Source of the DNA: Rosa chinensis
Lineage: Eukaryota; Streptophyta; Magnoliopsida; Rosales; Rosaceae
Length of the DNA: 64,000 nucleotides
Reading direction: 5' to 3'
Assembly: GCF_002994745.2 (NCBI RefSeq)
Contig: NC_037090.1
Coordinates: 21,006,001-21,070,000, forward strand
Shown here: positions 1 to 11,608 of the stretch, in pieces
Numbering within the stretch: the stretch's first letter is position 1
Layout of the letters: each line of letters starts with the position of its first letter
Notes under the pieces: model-generated
Databases searched by the model: none
The model's input: the letters and a program-made list of their open reading frames with translations, nothing else
What the model was told of the DNA's origin: nothing
Made by a program: the position numbers and the translations under genes

Positions 1-3000
1 GATAGAACAAGCTCATATCAATCGTACATCTCAAGTACCGAAAGATATCTTTTACACCAATCTAATGGCGTCGCTATACCTTAGCTAACAAGTTCACTGC
101 AAATGAGATGTTCAGTCTTGTGCATTGAGTTAAGTACAATAATGCTCATATTGTACTTAAGTAAGGCACTTCTGCCTCTAGCACATCTTCGTCATCATCC
201 TTTGGATGAAGAAGATCATTTTCAGGATCAAGACTACGAACGATCATGGGGCTGCTTGAAGGTTTGACCTTATCAAAATGCCTAAGCATCTATCAACACG
301 ATGCTCAAGTTCCAAACTGAGACATAATCGTGTTCTCCCAAAATCTTTCATCTCAAACTCGAATTTCAAGTGTTCAGCAGTTTCCCTTAACTCTATAAGG
401 GCTTCCAATGAAGATCATGTCTAACATGAACTGCGATAAAATCTGAAACTTGTTATGGAAAAGCGCGGGCATATCCCTTCCCAATCAAGTAGTCACTTTA
501 ATGAGCGTTTCAACCTTATTGTAAACGTGCTCTGTGGTCTAGAGCCACTTGACTTGGGTAAGTGAAGTTCATCACGATAGAATCCGAAACTTGTTATGGA
601 AACTCGCGGGCATATCCCTTCCCAATCAAGTAGTCACTTTAATGAGTGTTTCAACCTTATTATAAACGAGCTCCGTGGTCTAGAGCCACTTGACTTGGGT
701 AAATGAAGTTCACCATGACCTTCATGTATATTCCGTATCTAGATCCCTATAGAGATACGTAGTGACCACATTTGTAAGCTGCATGTTCAGTTATTCGAAA
801 ACTACCAAACTGACAAGGTAGTGGAGTACAATGATATCCATTACGAGAGAATATGTCTCATCGTAGTCGATTCCAGGGCGTTTTGTAAGAAGCCTTGTGC
901 CATAAGGCGAGATTACTATCTTTTTTTCTCAACACGTTTTCTAACGAAGACCCATTAGTCAATAGGTTTTATGTTAGGAGGTGTTCGCATCACTGGCTCA
1001 AAAACCTTCCTCTTCGTTAGAGAATCCATCTTAACCTGGATCGCATCTTTCCATTTAGGCCAAATTTCTCTACGTTGGCATTCATTCATCAATGGAGCGT
1101 GGTTCGATATCATCGAACTCAACAAACTCATGCACAACAAAATGCTCAACTACATCATCAATTATGATGGAGTTTCTATCCCATGTCTCATGTACACTAA
1201 TGTAATTTTCAAAGAGCTCTATATTCTCATGAATAGGTTCTGACGTTAAGGCATCCCCCAACAATAACCATAACCCGGAATTTTCTCATGAGACGGATTT
1301 TGAGTCTTGATGTTCAAAGGATAGGAATGTACCAAAGTATCATTCGAATCCACGGGCCTCTCGTAGGGACGTCCTTCTTTGCAGGCATGTTTGCAGAAGA
1401 TATGTATGATCTCGTCACTTTATTGGGGATCAAGATGAGACATAGTGGGGACAGGCCACGATAATTCATGTTGTTCCTGCTGAACATCCGTGTTCTTATC
1501 TCCCGCTAACGATCAGAAGACTGTCTCATCAAAGTGACAACCCGCAAATCTAGCAGTAAAGAGATCGCCTTGCAAGGGAATTAAGTGGCGGACGATTGTT
1601 GGAGTCTCAAATCCAACGTAGTTTCGCATTCGTCTATAAGGACCTATCATAGAGCGCTGTGGCGGCACAATTGGCACATAAATGGTACACTCAAACATGC
1701 GTAAGTACGATACTTGTACCCAGTCACTAGTTGTAACACAGAGGTAGATTGAGTGGCAGTGAGTAGTAGACGAATTAGCATAGCTGCATGAGATATTGCA
1801 TCACCCCAAGCAGATATAAGGAGATTGGTGCACATTACCAATGTCCGGGCTACCATAATAGTCGTTTCCGTGAGACCATTGGGTGTGTTCATGAGAATAT
1901 GATGTCCAACATCAGTCCCAATGCAATAACCATCGAAAGTCTTCGATGTAAACTCTCTAGCATTGTCAATTCCAATTGGCTGAATAGGATGATCCAGGGA
2001 GTGAGCCCGTTGTTATATGGTATGTGCTAGGAGTGTAGTATAAGCAGTATTTACAAATGGACAATGGCACAACACGTAACCAGCGTGTTTGCTTGTCAAC
2101 CAACATCATGAGATATTTAAACGTCCGCAAGTTGGTTGAACTAGTTCACAAAATCCCTACGGATTCTATGTAAGAACAAAATGAGTATTTTCATATCATT
2201 TACATAGGACGGTCTCAGTCCTAACTTTCCTAAGGAACAGGCTTTGTAAAATGAGCGAGAAGCTTTAGAAGCAACCAATGAAGATTTTGGTTGGGTCTGA
2301 GCGTCTAAAGAGCTATTTGAAGCAAAGTTGGTGTTTGCAGCATCACCTTGGGCGCCATCATCATAATGGACGCCATCCATGGCGTCATGGATAGGGACTA
2401 TGCCAGCCCTAGGCTGGTGGTGGACGGCAATGGTCACATTTAGTCCAGGAATCAACTTTTGAATTATGTTTCGTTTTTCTCTAGAGAAAGGATGTCCATG
2501 TCAAGTCTTTAGTAGATGGATCATCATATCATGACTAGGATGACCTATCCTATCGTGACAAAGCCAATATTGTCTAAATCCAAGAGATCTTCTCTCATAA
2601 CTTTATTGGATTTAATAACTCGAATAGTGATATAAAGTCCACTAGAAAGACACTGATGCGCCTTTGTTCGCAATCGTTAGAGGCATTGCAAAGGAACTCA
2701 CTTCCATTATCTACATGCGTTTTTGCATGGAATCCGTTGGCTATTCATAGGTGCGATTTGCCTTAGAAGCGTAGAGAGTTTCTGTGACAATAATCAAGGT
2801 GCCATTTGGCAGGGAAACTTGGGCTATTTCATGTCCTTGAATTAATACTGATGGCCCAGCCATCATAGTCACAAAGTAATATGCTCAGAATTAAATGAAG
2901 TCATAATGAAAAGGACTCGAAATTTTATTCATAAGCCAACGGAGTACATCATTGTCTCTTAACCATTAGGAGAATCTAATCCAAATGCTAGCTAATGCAA
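1..3000 (-). pseudogene. copia pol remnants (protease, integrase, RT, RNase H)
   Basis: Short minus-strand reading frames carry copia pol signatures: the RT entry (KWKDAIQVKMDSLTKRKVF at 1149-955), the GIDYDETYS block near 870, and integrase pieces at 1892-1500. All are interrupted. Compared with the normal copia RT, the stretch that should hold the catalytic YVDD box is missing, and sequence runs directly from the mid-RT block into FMLDMIFIG-like sequence near 425. The other copy has the same junction near 41815. A 141-bp tandem duplication (about 441-581 and 582-722) is present only in this copy. Confidence 0.75.
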
Positions 3001-3279
3001 AACAATGGTAGTCGTTTGACTTCTTTCGGTAACTCCAAAATAAATATCACAAGATGAGTAGAGAGATGTCGGTGGAGTAAAGCTCGCTTAAGTACCACTT
3101 ATCTCAAAACCTTCCTAGACATCATACTCAATTTGGATGAGTCTATGTGAAGAAAAACTAAACCAATGGCATTTACTACAAGGTATATGGAAATTGCCAA
3201 TTACATCTCTTGGAAAAATAAAGACTTAAACAAAATTGGCGATCTATTGATCCCAGCCAGATTTGTAGTCTTCAACCCT

Positions 3280-4319
3280 TCACTCTAGATCATCTTCTCG
3301 ATCTTCTTGTTCCACATAGTGAGCTTCTCTTGCTTCACAATATGCTTTGTAGGCGGTGACAATTTCTTCACGAGCTCTGCAAATGTGTGTCCAATGACCG
3401 GATACTCCACATAGAGAACATACATCTCTCTGCTCAAACTCCATTGATAGAGGCACTTTGAAAGCGTCATTTAGATGGCTCTTAGTGTTGGTTGCACCAC
3501 CAACATGGCCAGAGGCGTTGCCTCCCTCTCTCTTTCCCCGTTGACCTCTTCGGTTCTGTGTTCGCCTATTTTGGCCGTTACCTTCCCAAGTAAAGAGATT
3601 ATATAGACCCAAAAGTCCAGAAGTATCCATAAGATTAGGGTTTCGCTCTTGGCGCCCTCTCTTAGGGGCGCGACCATAATTGGATTCTGGAATATGCTTT
3701 GTTTCTACGGATCTTGAATTATAGTTCTTCACAAGGATGTTGTCATGCTTTTCAGCGACATTCATAGCTCCAATGAGCTTATGAAACCTTGTGATCCGTC
3801 CTGCAGTAACATCGATTCAATAGTTCTTAGTAACCATCAATGCAGAGACGGGAAAGGTAGAGAGAGTCTTCTCAATCAACATCGCATTTGTGATCTCTTT
3901 ACCACAGAATTCCATTAAGGATTTAATGCGAAGTGCTTCCGGGTTGTAGTCAATAACTGACTTGAAATCACAAAAGCGGAGGCTATGCCCTGCATGGAAT
4001 CACGGACGTTACCAAAGCTTTCTTCGAGTGAGACCCACAACCTTCTGGGGTCTTTTTCATTCAAATACTCGTATTGGAGTGAATCATCCATATCACGAGT
4101 CATTAGGATGATGACTTTCGCGTTATTTTCCTCTAAGGCTGCTCTATTTGCTTCCAAAGCTTGAGCTTGCTCAACAGTTAGCACGTCCTAGCTAGTCTCG
4201 AAAATCATATCCAGGATTCCATCGGCCTTAAGATGCTGGCGAATATCACGAACCCACTTGTGATATCCAAAGCCAATTGTTCCCAATGGAGCAAAGTCCA
4301 ATTTGTTTAGGCTACTCAT
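3280..4319 (-). pseudogene. copia gag (left element), broken
   Basis: The ATG is at 4319. The N-terminal part (SSLNKLDFAPLG) reads to an in-frame TAG near 4195, resumes at 4184 with VEQAQALEANRAAL and RRLWVSLEESFGN (the UBN2/gag-polypeptide region), then loses frame near 3960. The C-terminal 161 codons (3765-3280) are open and keep a full CCHC zinc knuckle, CSLCGVSGHWTHIC (C-x2-C-x4-H-x4-C), which binds RNA in the capsid of active relatives. The second copia copy has the intervening region but a frameshifted knuckle, so each copy is broken in different places. Confidence 0.8.
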
Positions 4320-5314
4320 CCTGAAAGAAAACAAGAAAATGGGTTAGTTTCAGAGCGTAAAAGGCTACCACGAAAACAATAGAATTTCTGAGCGTAATCG
4401 CTTCCAAGAAATTAGGAATTTTTTAGCGTAGTCGCTTCTAAGAAATCCGGTTCCAAGAGATGATATTGGATTAGATCGAAACAATGATGTAACTGGTCGA
4501 TCATAAATTCTCTACAAACTCTAAGTTTGGAGATCACAACAAGCTCCAAGCTTAGAGTGAGCACGAACCCCCACAGTTCGGCTTAATTAGGTCTCCCATA
4601 TGATGAAGAAAGGGGGGTAGAATAAGAGAGGTTGCAAGTCCCCGAGAAAAAGAAGAGAAAAGAAATAAAAACTTAAAAAATGGAAACTTTTAGTAAAAAT
4701 TACCTCGAAATAGGTTGCCGGAAAATTTGGCAGGAAAAAGTCGCCGGAAAACTACAGGAAAAGTTACAGGAAAGTAGCCAGAAATGTCGTCAGCAATGGC
4801 CAGAAGAAGTTGTCGGCGGTGATGTGGCACCGAACTGCTGATGTGGCACCGGATTGCTGACGTGGCAGCTAACATGGCTTGCATCAGTGGGCCTCGGCTT
4901 GGGCTACCTCCTCCCCTTTTTTTTTTTCTTCTTCGTCTCTTTTCTGCCAGTTTTCTACAGGAAATTTTGGTTGCCGGTGCAGTAATTTCTAGACCAGTTT
5001 TTGCGCTGTTTCTTCCTGTTCCTGAATCTTCAGATCAAGGGGCGTCTATTGACAAAATTTGGTGGAAATTGGAGGTCTAGAAGATGGTGAACCGGTGGAA
5101 TATTTGCTGCGGGTTGTATGGAGCTTCCATTGGCCGGTTCGGTAGGTTTCCGGCCAGTTCTGGTGGTTCTGCCGCCGGTTCTGGATTCCTGGGGTCGAGG
5201 CCTTCAAGTTGTGTGGCGGAGGCCTTCAAGGTTTTGTATTCGGATTTAAGGTTTTAGCTTCTTAAATTAGGGTTTGGCTATTTGTTTCAGGGTTAGGGTT
5301 TCGTGCTGATAACG

Positions 5315-5647
5315 TGTTTAAGGAAAACTAAAATTGGGAGAGAATTTAGTCGTGCTTTCATTGATAATAGGGGCCTCTTTATATAGAGGATTACAAGACA
5401 TAGAATCAGAGTTGTACAAGGAAAGTTAATCGTACAATTAATCAAATATCTATGAATATTTCCAAGAATATCTTTTATATAGAGGATTACAAGATATAGA
5501 ATCAGAGTTGTACAAGGAAAGTTAATCGTACAATTAATCAAATATCTATGAATATTTCCAAGAATATCTCTAATTCATAACCCTATTACAACTAGGTTAA
5601 GTAACCTAAAGCTTGGGCCATACACATATTCTAGATTTACTTGAACA
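5315..5647 (-). repeat. 5' LTR of the left copia element, with internal 96-bp tandem duplication
   Basis: On the minus strand it starts TGTTCAAGTAAA and ends TTAAACA, followed by CGTTATCAGCACGA, the same junction as in the second copia copy (36728/36729). It is 333 bp, against 203 bp in the other copy. Most of the excess is a tandem duplication with a 96-bp period (5381-5476 and 5477-about 5566). The duplicated unit contains the CTATATAAA promoter motif, so this LTR has two TATA-like sites. Confidence 0.88.
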
Positions 5648-5841
5648 TAATTTTTATTTTCTCCTTCTTTCTAACGACAAAAAAAAATCCTACAGCCCTA
5701 CTGCAAGTGAATATTAATAATAAATTCAAGCAACCTGCATTATTTTGTTTAGTACTAGTCATATTACCTGCAATTTACACTTCAAAAGTTTCAGCCCAAT
5801 ATTTTTTTAGATGGGTTAATCGATTACAACAGATTTGTTTG
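5648..5841. other. spacer, no gene seen
   Basis: AT-rich sequence between the copia LTR and the LINE-like fragment. The target duplication of the copia element cannot be tested because its other end lies outside the window. Confidence 0.5.
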
Positions 5842-6475
5842 TTTTTTTTTTTTTTTGAATGACTGAACTTTCATTGAGGGAGATTAAACAGTTTGAGTAA
5901 GATCATACTGCAATACATTAAGTATACAGTTCAGAGGTCGATGATGCGAAACCTCATCATACTGATCAGCTTCAAAAGCTAGAGCAGCAAGCCTTTGTGC
6001 TACTTTGTTACAAGTCCTTGGTGCATGTTGAATACACACCCTTGGCATACCACTCATTAACATGAGGATATCATCAATCAAACCTCCACGCTCATCAAGT
6101 GCATGGTCTTTACTAAGAATCAGCTGCACAGCTTTTAGTCAGTCAATTTCAATAGTGACGTTATGCAGTTCCAGATCTTTAACCAAGTCCAAATCCTTCG
6201 TGATGGAAAGTAGCTCTGCTTGCTTAGCTAAACTAACATGTTGCACTGTGAGTGCAAAAGCCACTATAAACTGCCCCTGTTGTTTGCGCAGAACACCCAC
6301 CAGTCCCACCCTTTGTCATTTGAGGTAGATATACACCATCAACATTCAGTTTGGATATGTCATTCAGCTCCGATTGCCATCTTTTTTTGGAGCCTTGGAC
6401 AGTACTGGTACATACAGTTCGAGCCGCCTAAAATTCTTATAACCATGTCAAAGCTTGCAAACTAAGGCTCTGTGC
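5842..6475 (-). mobile_element. LINE-like 3' fragment with RNase H domain, copy 1
   Basis: A run of 15 T at 5842-5856 is the poly(A) tail of a minus-strand retroposon. Upstream of it on that strand, 6129-5884 encodes an RVT_3-type RNase H C-terminus (LILSKDHALDERGG, PRTCNKVAQRLAALA), with further coding-like sequence to about 6470. RVT_3 domains are typical of plant non-LTR retrotransposons. The frame is broken between the two halves near 6140. A second copy lies at 7915-8512. No 5' part or target duplication was found, so it is a 5'-truncated insertion. Confidence 0.65.
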
Positions 6476-7649
6476 AGTCAAGGCTAGGACACATTGTCCC
6501 ACAATATGCTATTTCAATTTTTCCATGTAGCCAAATCATCTACATCAACTTTTCCCACATTCCCTTCTTAAGATGTACAACACAATCAAGCAACCATTCT
6601 TTAAAGTTAATTGAAGGAAGTAAAGTACTCTACAATTAGAAAGGAAGTAAAGTTTCTATGGGCAGCTCAGAAATAAACTAGTAGACAAACCAAAAACTAA
6701 ACCCACCATAGTTGTAGCTCTGAAAACCCAATAAAAAAAAAACTCAATAAATATTTGTGGGTGGCATTTCATCAAATAGGTGGTATGCACAAACAGTGTA
6801 AATTAGAATCGACTGACATAGGTGCGTTTTGAAGGAGCAAGGTTACATGAGTTGGAGAATTGGTAGCAGAAATCCAAAAAAGGAAGAGAAAGAGTGTGAG
6901 AGGAGATTACCGGTGGTGGTGGAATGGAAACGCGTCCGGCGGTTCAGTGGTTCTCTCTGTCACTATGTGAGGAGTGAGGAAGGGAAGACATACAACCTTG
7001 TATTGGTTGTTGATGCGAGTAGAGTCGATTCAGGTTATATGAGTCTTGGCCCACAAGCTTCTTTTGGCAAATGGCCAGTCAATGCTCAAGAGAGGAAGCG
7101 AATATTTTGTCTTGCATAGTTCCCCATAATTTATGTGACGATCACTCGTTAATGTTTCTATTGTTTTTTTTTTTTTAAATAGAGAAAAAGTCAATATATA
7201 ATAAGACAAAATATTCTTCTGAAAAAAAAATAAAGCAAAAATTGAGAAGGTTATCATCCACTTTAAGTCCACAATAGTTGTCGAATTTTGTGTGGTATAC
7301 CAAAAACTAGTTCACTTAGAATCTTTTATTATTTATTAGAGTAAATAGTTACCTACTATTTGCATGAATAAGCGGAATTGATTGCATTAATACTTTGAAG
7401 AAATTTATAGGTCCCATGTGATGGTCCGCACACCAAACACTTGCAAAATAGCATTATCTTATTATCAAGAATCATCACTTGACAATGTCAGATAATTCCA
7501 GTACCATAAAATGATTACTCGAATTTTGATTTTAAGTATTGTTTTTATAAAGATAGAGCCAAACACATTAAATTGCAGTCAAAACTTGATGGAATTCTAG
7601 ATTTATTTAATGAGAAATTCTACATTATTCTCACCCAAAAGCACATTTA
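6476..7649. other. intergenic, no supported gene
   Basis: Mostly AT-rich sequence. A 96-codon plus frame at 6829-7119 has no recognisable domain and no conserved partner in the window. I see no TIR, LTR or splice structure. Confidence 0.4.
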
Positions 7650-7650
7650 C

Positions 7651-7718
<68 letters not shown>
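7650..7718. repeat. (AAT)n microsatellite
   Basis: About 22 uninterrupted AAT units followed by a short AAAT run. Such tracts are commonly length-polymorphic. Confidence 0.97.
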
Positions 7719-7722
<4 letters not shown>

Positions 7723-7914
7723 TAAATAAATAAAAACACTTTTACAAAAGAAAAATACTTGGCTAACCACGTATAGTCAGCCCTTCCTAACCATGTCTTA
7801 CGTGTCTCTCCCATAGCCAAACACTTGTCTTTTGAATTCTAAAAGAGTTCAAAGTTCTTCTCTTCTTCTTTGGTTCCTTCTTCTTCTGAGCTCTTGGTTA
7901 TGGGTTACAATAGA

Positions 7915-8512
7915 TTTTTTTTTTTTTTGAATGACTGAACTTTGATTGAGGGAGATTAAGCAGTATGAGTAAGATCATACTGCACTACATTAAGTATACA
8001 GTTCGGAGGTCGATGATGCCAAACCTCATCATACTGATCAGCTTCAAAAGCTAGAGCAGCAAGCCTATGTGCTACTTTGTTACAAGTCCTTGGTGCATGT
8101 TGAATACACACTCCTGATATACCACTTATTAACAGGAAGATATCATCAATCAAAGCTCCATGCTCATCAAGTGCATGGTCTTCACTAAGAATCAGCTGCA
8201 CAACTTTGAGTCAGTCAATTTCAATAGTGATGTTATGCAGTTATAGATCTTTAGCCAAGTCCAAATTCTTTCTGATAGCTAGTAACTCTGCTTGCTTAGC
8301 TAAGCTAACATGTTGCACTGTGAGTGCAAAAGCCCTTGTAAACTACCCTTGTTGTTTCGCAGAACACTACCAGTTTCGCCCTTTGTCATTTACGGTAGAT
8401 ATGCACAGTCAACATACAGTTTGGATATGTTATTCAGCTTCAATTGTCATCTTTTTTGGGAGCCTTGGATAGTGCTGGTACATACAGTTCGAGTCGCATG
8501 AAATTCATCTAG
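7915..8512 (-). mobile_element. LINE-like 3' fragment with RNase H domain, copy 2
   Basis: Starts with a poly-T tract (7915-7928, a poly(A) tail on the minus strand) and matches copy 1 base for base over long stretches. The frame at 8201-7956 reads LILSEDHALDEHGA and PRTCNKVAHRLAALA. Homology to copy 1 stops near 8505. It is inserted just after TTATGGGTTACAATAGA, which follows a pyrimidine-rich, leader-like stretch. Confidence 0.65.
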
Positions 8513-8549
8513 CTATCTGTGACTCAATATCGATCACCATCTCTTAATA

Positions 8550-8880
8550 AATGTCTATTGAGGGGCAATAGACATCTATTGGGTCCCCAATAGACGTCTA
8601 TTGGGGAGCAATAGATGATTTGAATTGATGTAATCTCCTCGTTTTTTTTTTATTTAATCAAAGTTTTATTTGTTTAATTTTCAGGAGATTAGTTCCCATT
8701 CTGGCGACCGAAAGTTCTATTGGGGGGGCAATAAATGTTTTGAATTGATATAATCTCCTCGTTTTTTTCTTTAAACAAAGTTTATTTATCTAAATTTAGA
8801 GAGATTAGTTCATATTTACCAAAAGTTCTATTGGGGGGTAATAGAGGTCTATTGGGAGGCAATAAATATTTCCGGCGACC
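8550..8880. repeat. imperfect palindromic minisatellite
   Basis: The palindromic box TCTATTGGGG..CAATAGA recurs at 8551, 8572, 8598, 8717, 8828 and 8849. It lies in units of about 111-119 bp that share TTGAATTGATRTAATCTCCTCG and a T-rich spacer (starts near 8598, 8717 and 8828). No protein or known element was recognised. Confidence 0.75.
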
Positions 8881-9305
8881 TATGAGATCTCTGATGACCT
8901 TTTTGGGGACATCTGGCGAGGTTTTCAGAGAAGTCTCGTGGACGGCGGCCGGTGACCTGAATCAGGAGACTGGAATCCTGCGGCCGGTGACCGGCTCCGG
9001 CTTTGGTGAAGTCTCCTATGGTTTCTTTCTCTTCCACACACACACTCTCTCTCTCTAAATAAAAAAGGGGTGACCGGGTGAGGGTAAAATAGTATTCAAA
9101 AAAAAAAACACAAAAAAAAAAAATCTTAATGGGGTATTAGGGAAGACCTCCTTAGAGTGTTTTGAGTAAGAAAGAATTAAAAAAACTTAATGGGGCAATT
9201 GGGAAAAAAATATCTAGAAATTGGGTAAACGGACAAAAACCCTTGTTTAAAAATGCTTTTGTTTCTCTTTGAAGTGTTTTTGTAAAGTTTGTGTATCAGC
9301 ATTCT
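8881..9305. other. spacer, no gene seen
   Basis: Contains a short GC-richer stretch (8930-9010), a CA/CT run and A-rich low-complexity sequence. No reading frame has support. Confidence 0.4.
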
Positions 9306-9967
9306 GTAGACCCCGTGAAATTCCGAACGTCACTTTTTGACGGGAAAATTTTTCGCGACCTTTGTTCGGCTAAATACTTTTGGAAATAGTTTGGGCTTGG
9401 GCCTTGGGCCCGAGAATAGCGTAAGGTTAGAGTCCAAAATTTACTCTGGACACCCAACAGACGGGTATGCTAGTGAACCTAGCCCAATAAGTTAGTCGAC
9501 CTTTGACCCAAACCTCTTCCTTGATCCAATATGGTTGTAGCTCATAATGACATCTTTGCATAATTTTGAAATATACTTGTGCGTGCGTTTACGATTTTCT
9601 TATTTTACCTTTCTTAATAATTGGCGAAATTTCTGCTCGCCTTACTCGAAGCTTACTCGTCTAGCATCTCACCGACTTTCAAAAACACAATTTATTTACT
9701 CCTTATGTTTTTCAAACTCGAGCAAAACTCCGACAAAACTTGCTTGCCATTTTTCTATCTAAAAATAAGTTTTGTGAGACCCGATACTTATTTGGCATTG
9801 TCAACACTTTAATTTGAGTTTTCTTGTATTTACTTATTTTACTTTTATTTTCCCCATCATTTTGGTTTTTACCACCTTATTTTTTTACCCTAAATTTATC
9901 TGCCCAAGTTGAGCCTTCTCCTTCACACGCAAAACTCAGCTTTTCCTCTTTCCTTGTTCACGTCAGA

Positions 9968-10405
9968 CAATGGCGGAACTATTTGGGGGCCGGAGTGGGC
10001 CTGGCCCCCCCCCAATTATTTTGAAAAATGAAATTATTTTATTGGTAGGCTTGTATTTTTATCATAATTAAAAGCTATTTGACTAAAATTTATAATTATG
10101 GCCCCCTCAAATTGAATTTTTAACATTAATTATTGCAGTAAACAGATAACTATAATAATTACCTTAATTAATAGCCTTATGCATCTTATAGAATCCTATA
10201 AAATATAAATTAATGAGTGCATTTAAAGGATAATATTAATGCATGCTTGATATATGGCTTTGAAAATGAAGAAAAAATAGTTTTCCTTTCTTGTTATTCA
10301 ATATTTGTTTGTATTTGAATTTTATAGTAAATTTCAATTGTAAAAAAAAAAAAATGTATCAAAATTTTTGGCCCCCTCAAAGAGAAGTTTCAAGTTCCGC
10401 CACTG
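9968..10405. mobile_element. hAT-type MITE, 438 bp
   Basis: Terminal inverted repeats CAATGGCGGAACT and CAGTGGCGGAACT, flanked by the perfect 8-bp target duplication ACGTCAGA at 9960-9967 and 10406-10413. An 8-bp duplication and CAGTGGCGGA-type ends fit non-autonomous hAT elements. No coding capacity. Confidence 0.88.
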
Positions 10406-11608
10406 ACGTCAGAGTTGGGCAGAGAGAAAGGGAGCCTCGTTCAGCTCTTCCCCTCCACGTTTCCATCATGCAAAGGCAAACTCCTCCTAGAGAACCATCT
10501 CAGACCTTCAAAAGAATCCAGGCCATAAATCGTCATTCACCCTTCTCTTCTCACCTTTCCTCTCGTCCCTGGACACATCAGTCTGTTTACGAGCCCCAAA
10601 ACACCTAGTTAGAAACCTCCGATCAAAAAACTTTCTTCACCAAAGTTGTTCGTCTATGTATCCTCTATCTAGCCTCAAAATTTCAGCTCCATTGGAGTCG
10701 ATTTGAGTCCTGTACACCCCTCGAAGCTGAAGCTGTTCTGAAACGAGCCTGTTCCGGATTTCTGCTTGAATTCCCTCTCTTGCTTCACTCGAATCCCTCA
10801 CATCTTACTTGAGACTGATACAAACACTTGGTAAGATTCTGGAACCATCAAGTTCCCCTTTCTTTCTTCAATTTTTAGGCTCAATACGTTCAAAACAACT
10901 ATCCCACATATTGAGAAGTTTCTGTTGCACTTTGCATGTTCGAGATTGAGCGAACTTCTTGGCCTGCGGCTGGACTCGATCCAATCAGCTCCCTCAGCTC
11001 TCTTTCCTGTTGAAATCCTCAAGAGAAACTCACCTTTTTGATTAGTCTTTGGTGAGTATCATCTTTTCCATAAAACTCTATGTATTTTTGGTTGTTATTA
11101 CGAATTCTTGAAGAGTATGAACTTGTCACTGCTGTTGTTGGTATCTTGCTGCCTTAATTTTGATTTGTCATCCATTCTAATGTCTAGGGATTCTGCTAGG
11201 TCATGGCTACCCTTGAGTATTAGAATCGTATTTGGTTCAAAGGTTATTTGTTGTTTGTAGCTGTCCAAATATCATGTTTCAATGCATTATGTCATCGAGC
11301 TACAACACCTGCCCATATACTATTAGAAAGTAACCTGAGCTATAGATCATTAGGAGCATTAGACATGCCTCTTAAGTGTGTTGGATTTGTGCTAGAACAT
11401 GGTTATTTAGAACATTGAAATCATGCTTGATCATAGAGTTTATTTGTGTTATTGTTGTCCAAACACCATGTCTTCAAAACATCATGTTAGTGAGCTACAA
11501 GACCTTCCCCTTATAGTATTGAAGGGTGACTAAGACTTTAAGCTTTTAGAAGCTTTAGATACTTTCTATAGGTGTCTTAGAGTCTACTTAACCAGCCATT
11601 TTGGGTAC

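Larger units (their letters stand above)
1..5647 (-). mobile_element. Ty1/copia retrotransposon, degenerate, truncated by window edge
   Basis: Read on the minus strand, the order is 5' LTR (5315-5647), leader, gag (about 4319-3280), GAG-pre-integrase/protease remnants (about 3000-2480), integrase remnants (about 2460-1500), reverse transcriptase remnants (about 1100-190) and RNase H remnants (to position 1). The 3' LTR lies outside the window. The same family occurs in the opposite orientation at 36526-43222, and the two align throughout, for example in the gag N-terminus (SSLNKLDFAPLG against SNLNKLDFAPLG) and in the RT motif GIDYDETYS. The pol region is riddled with stops and frameshifts, so no functional polyprotein is encoded. 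Order gag-integrase-RT identifies copia rather than gypsy. Confidence 0.9.

Noticed and set aside
971..1243. 90-codon plus-strand frame
   Set aside because: Antisense to the RT remnant of the left copia element, which carries recognisable RT sequence on the other strand.
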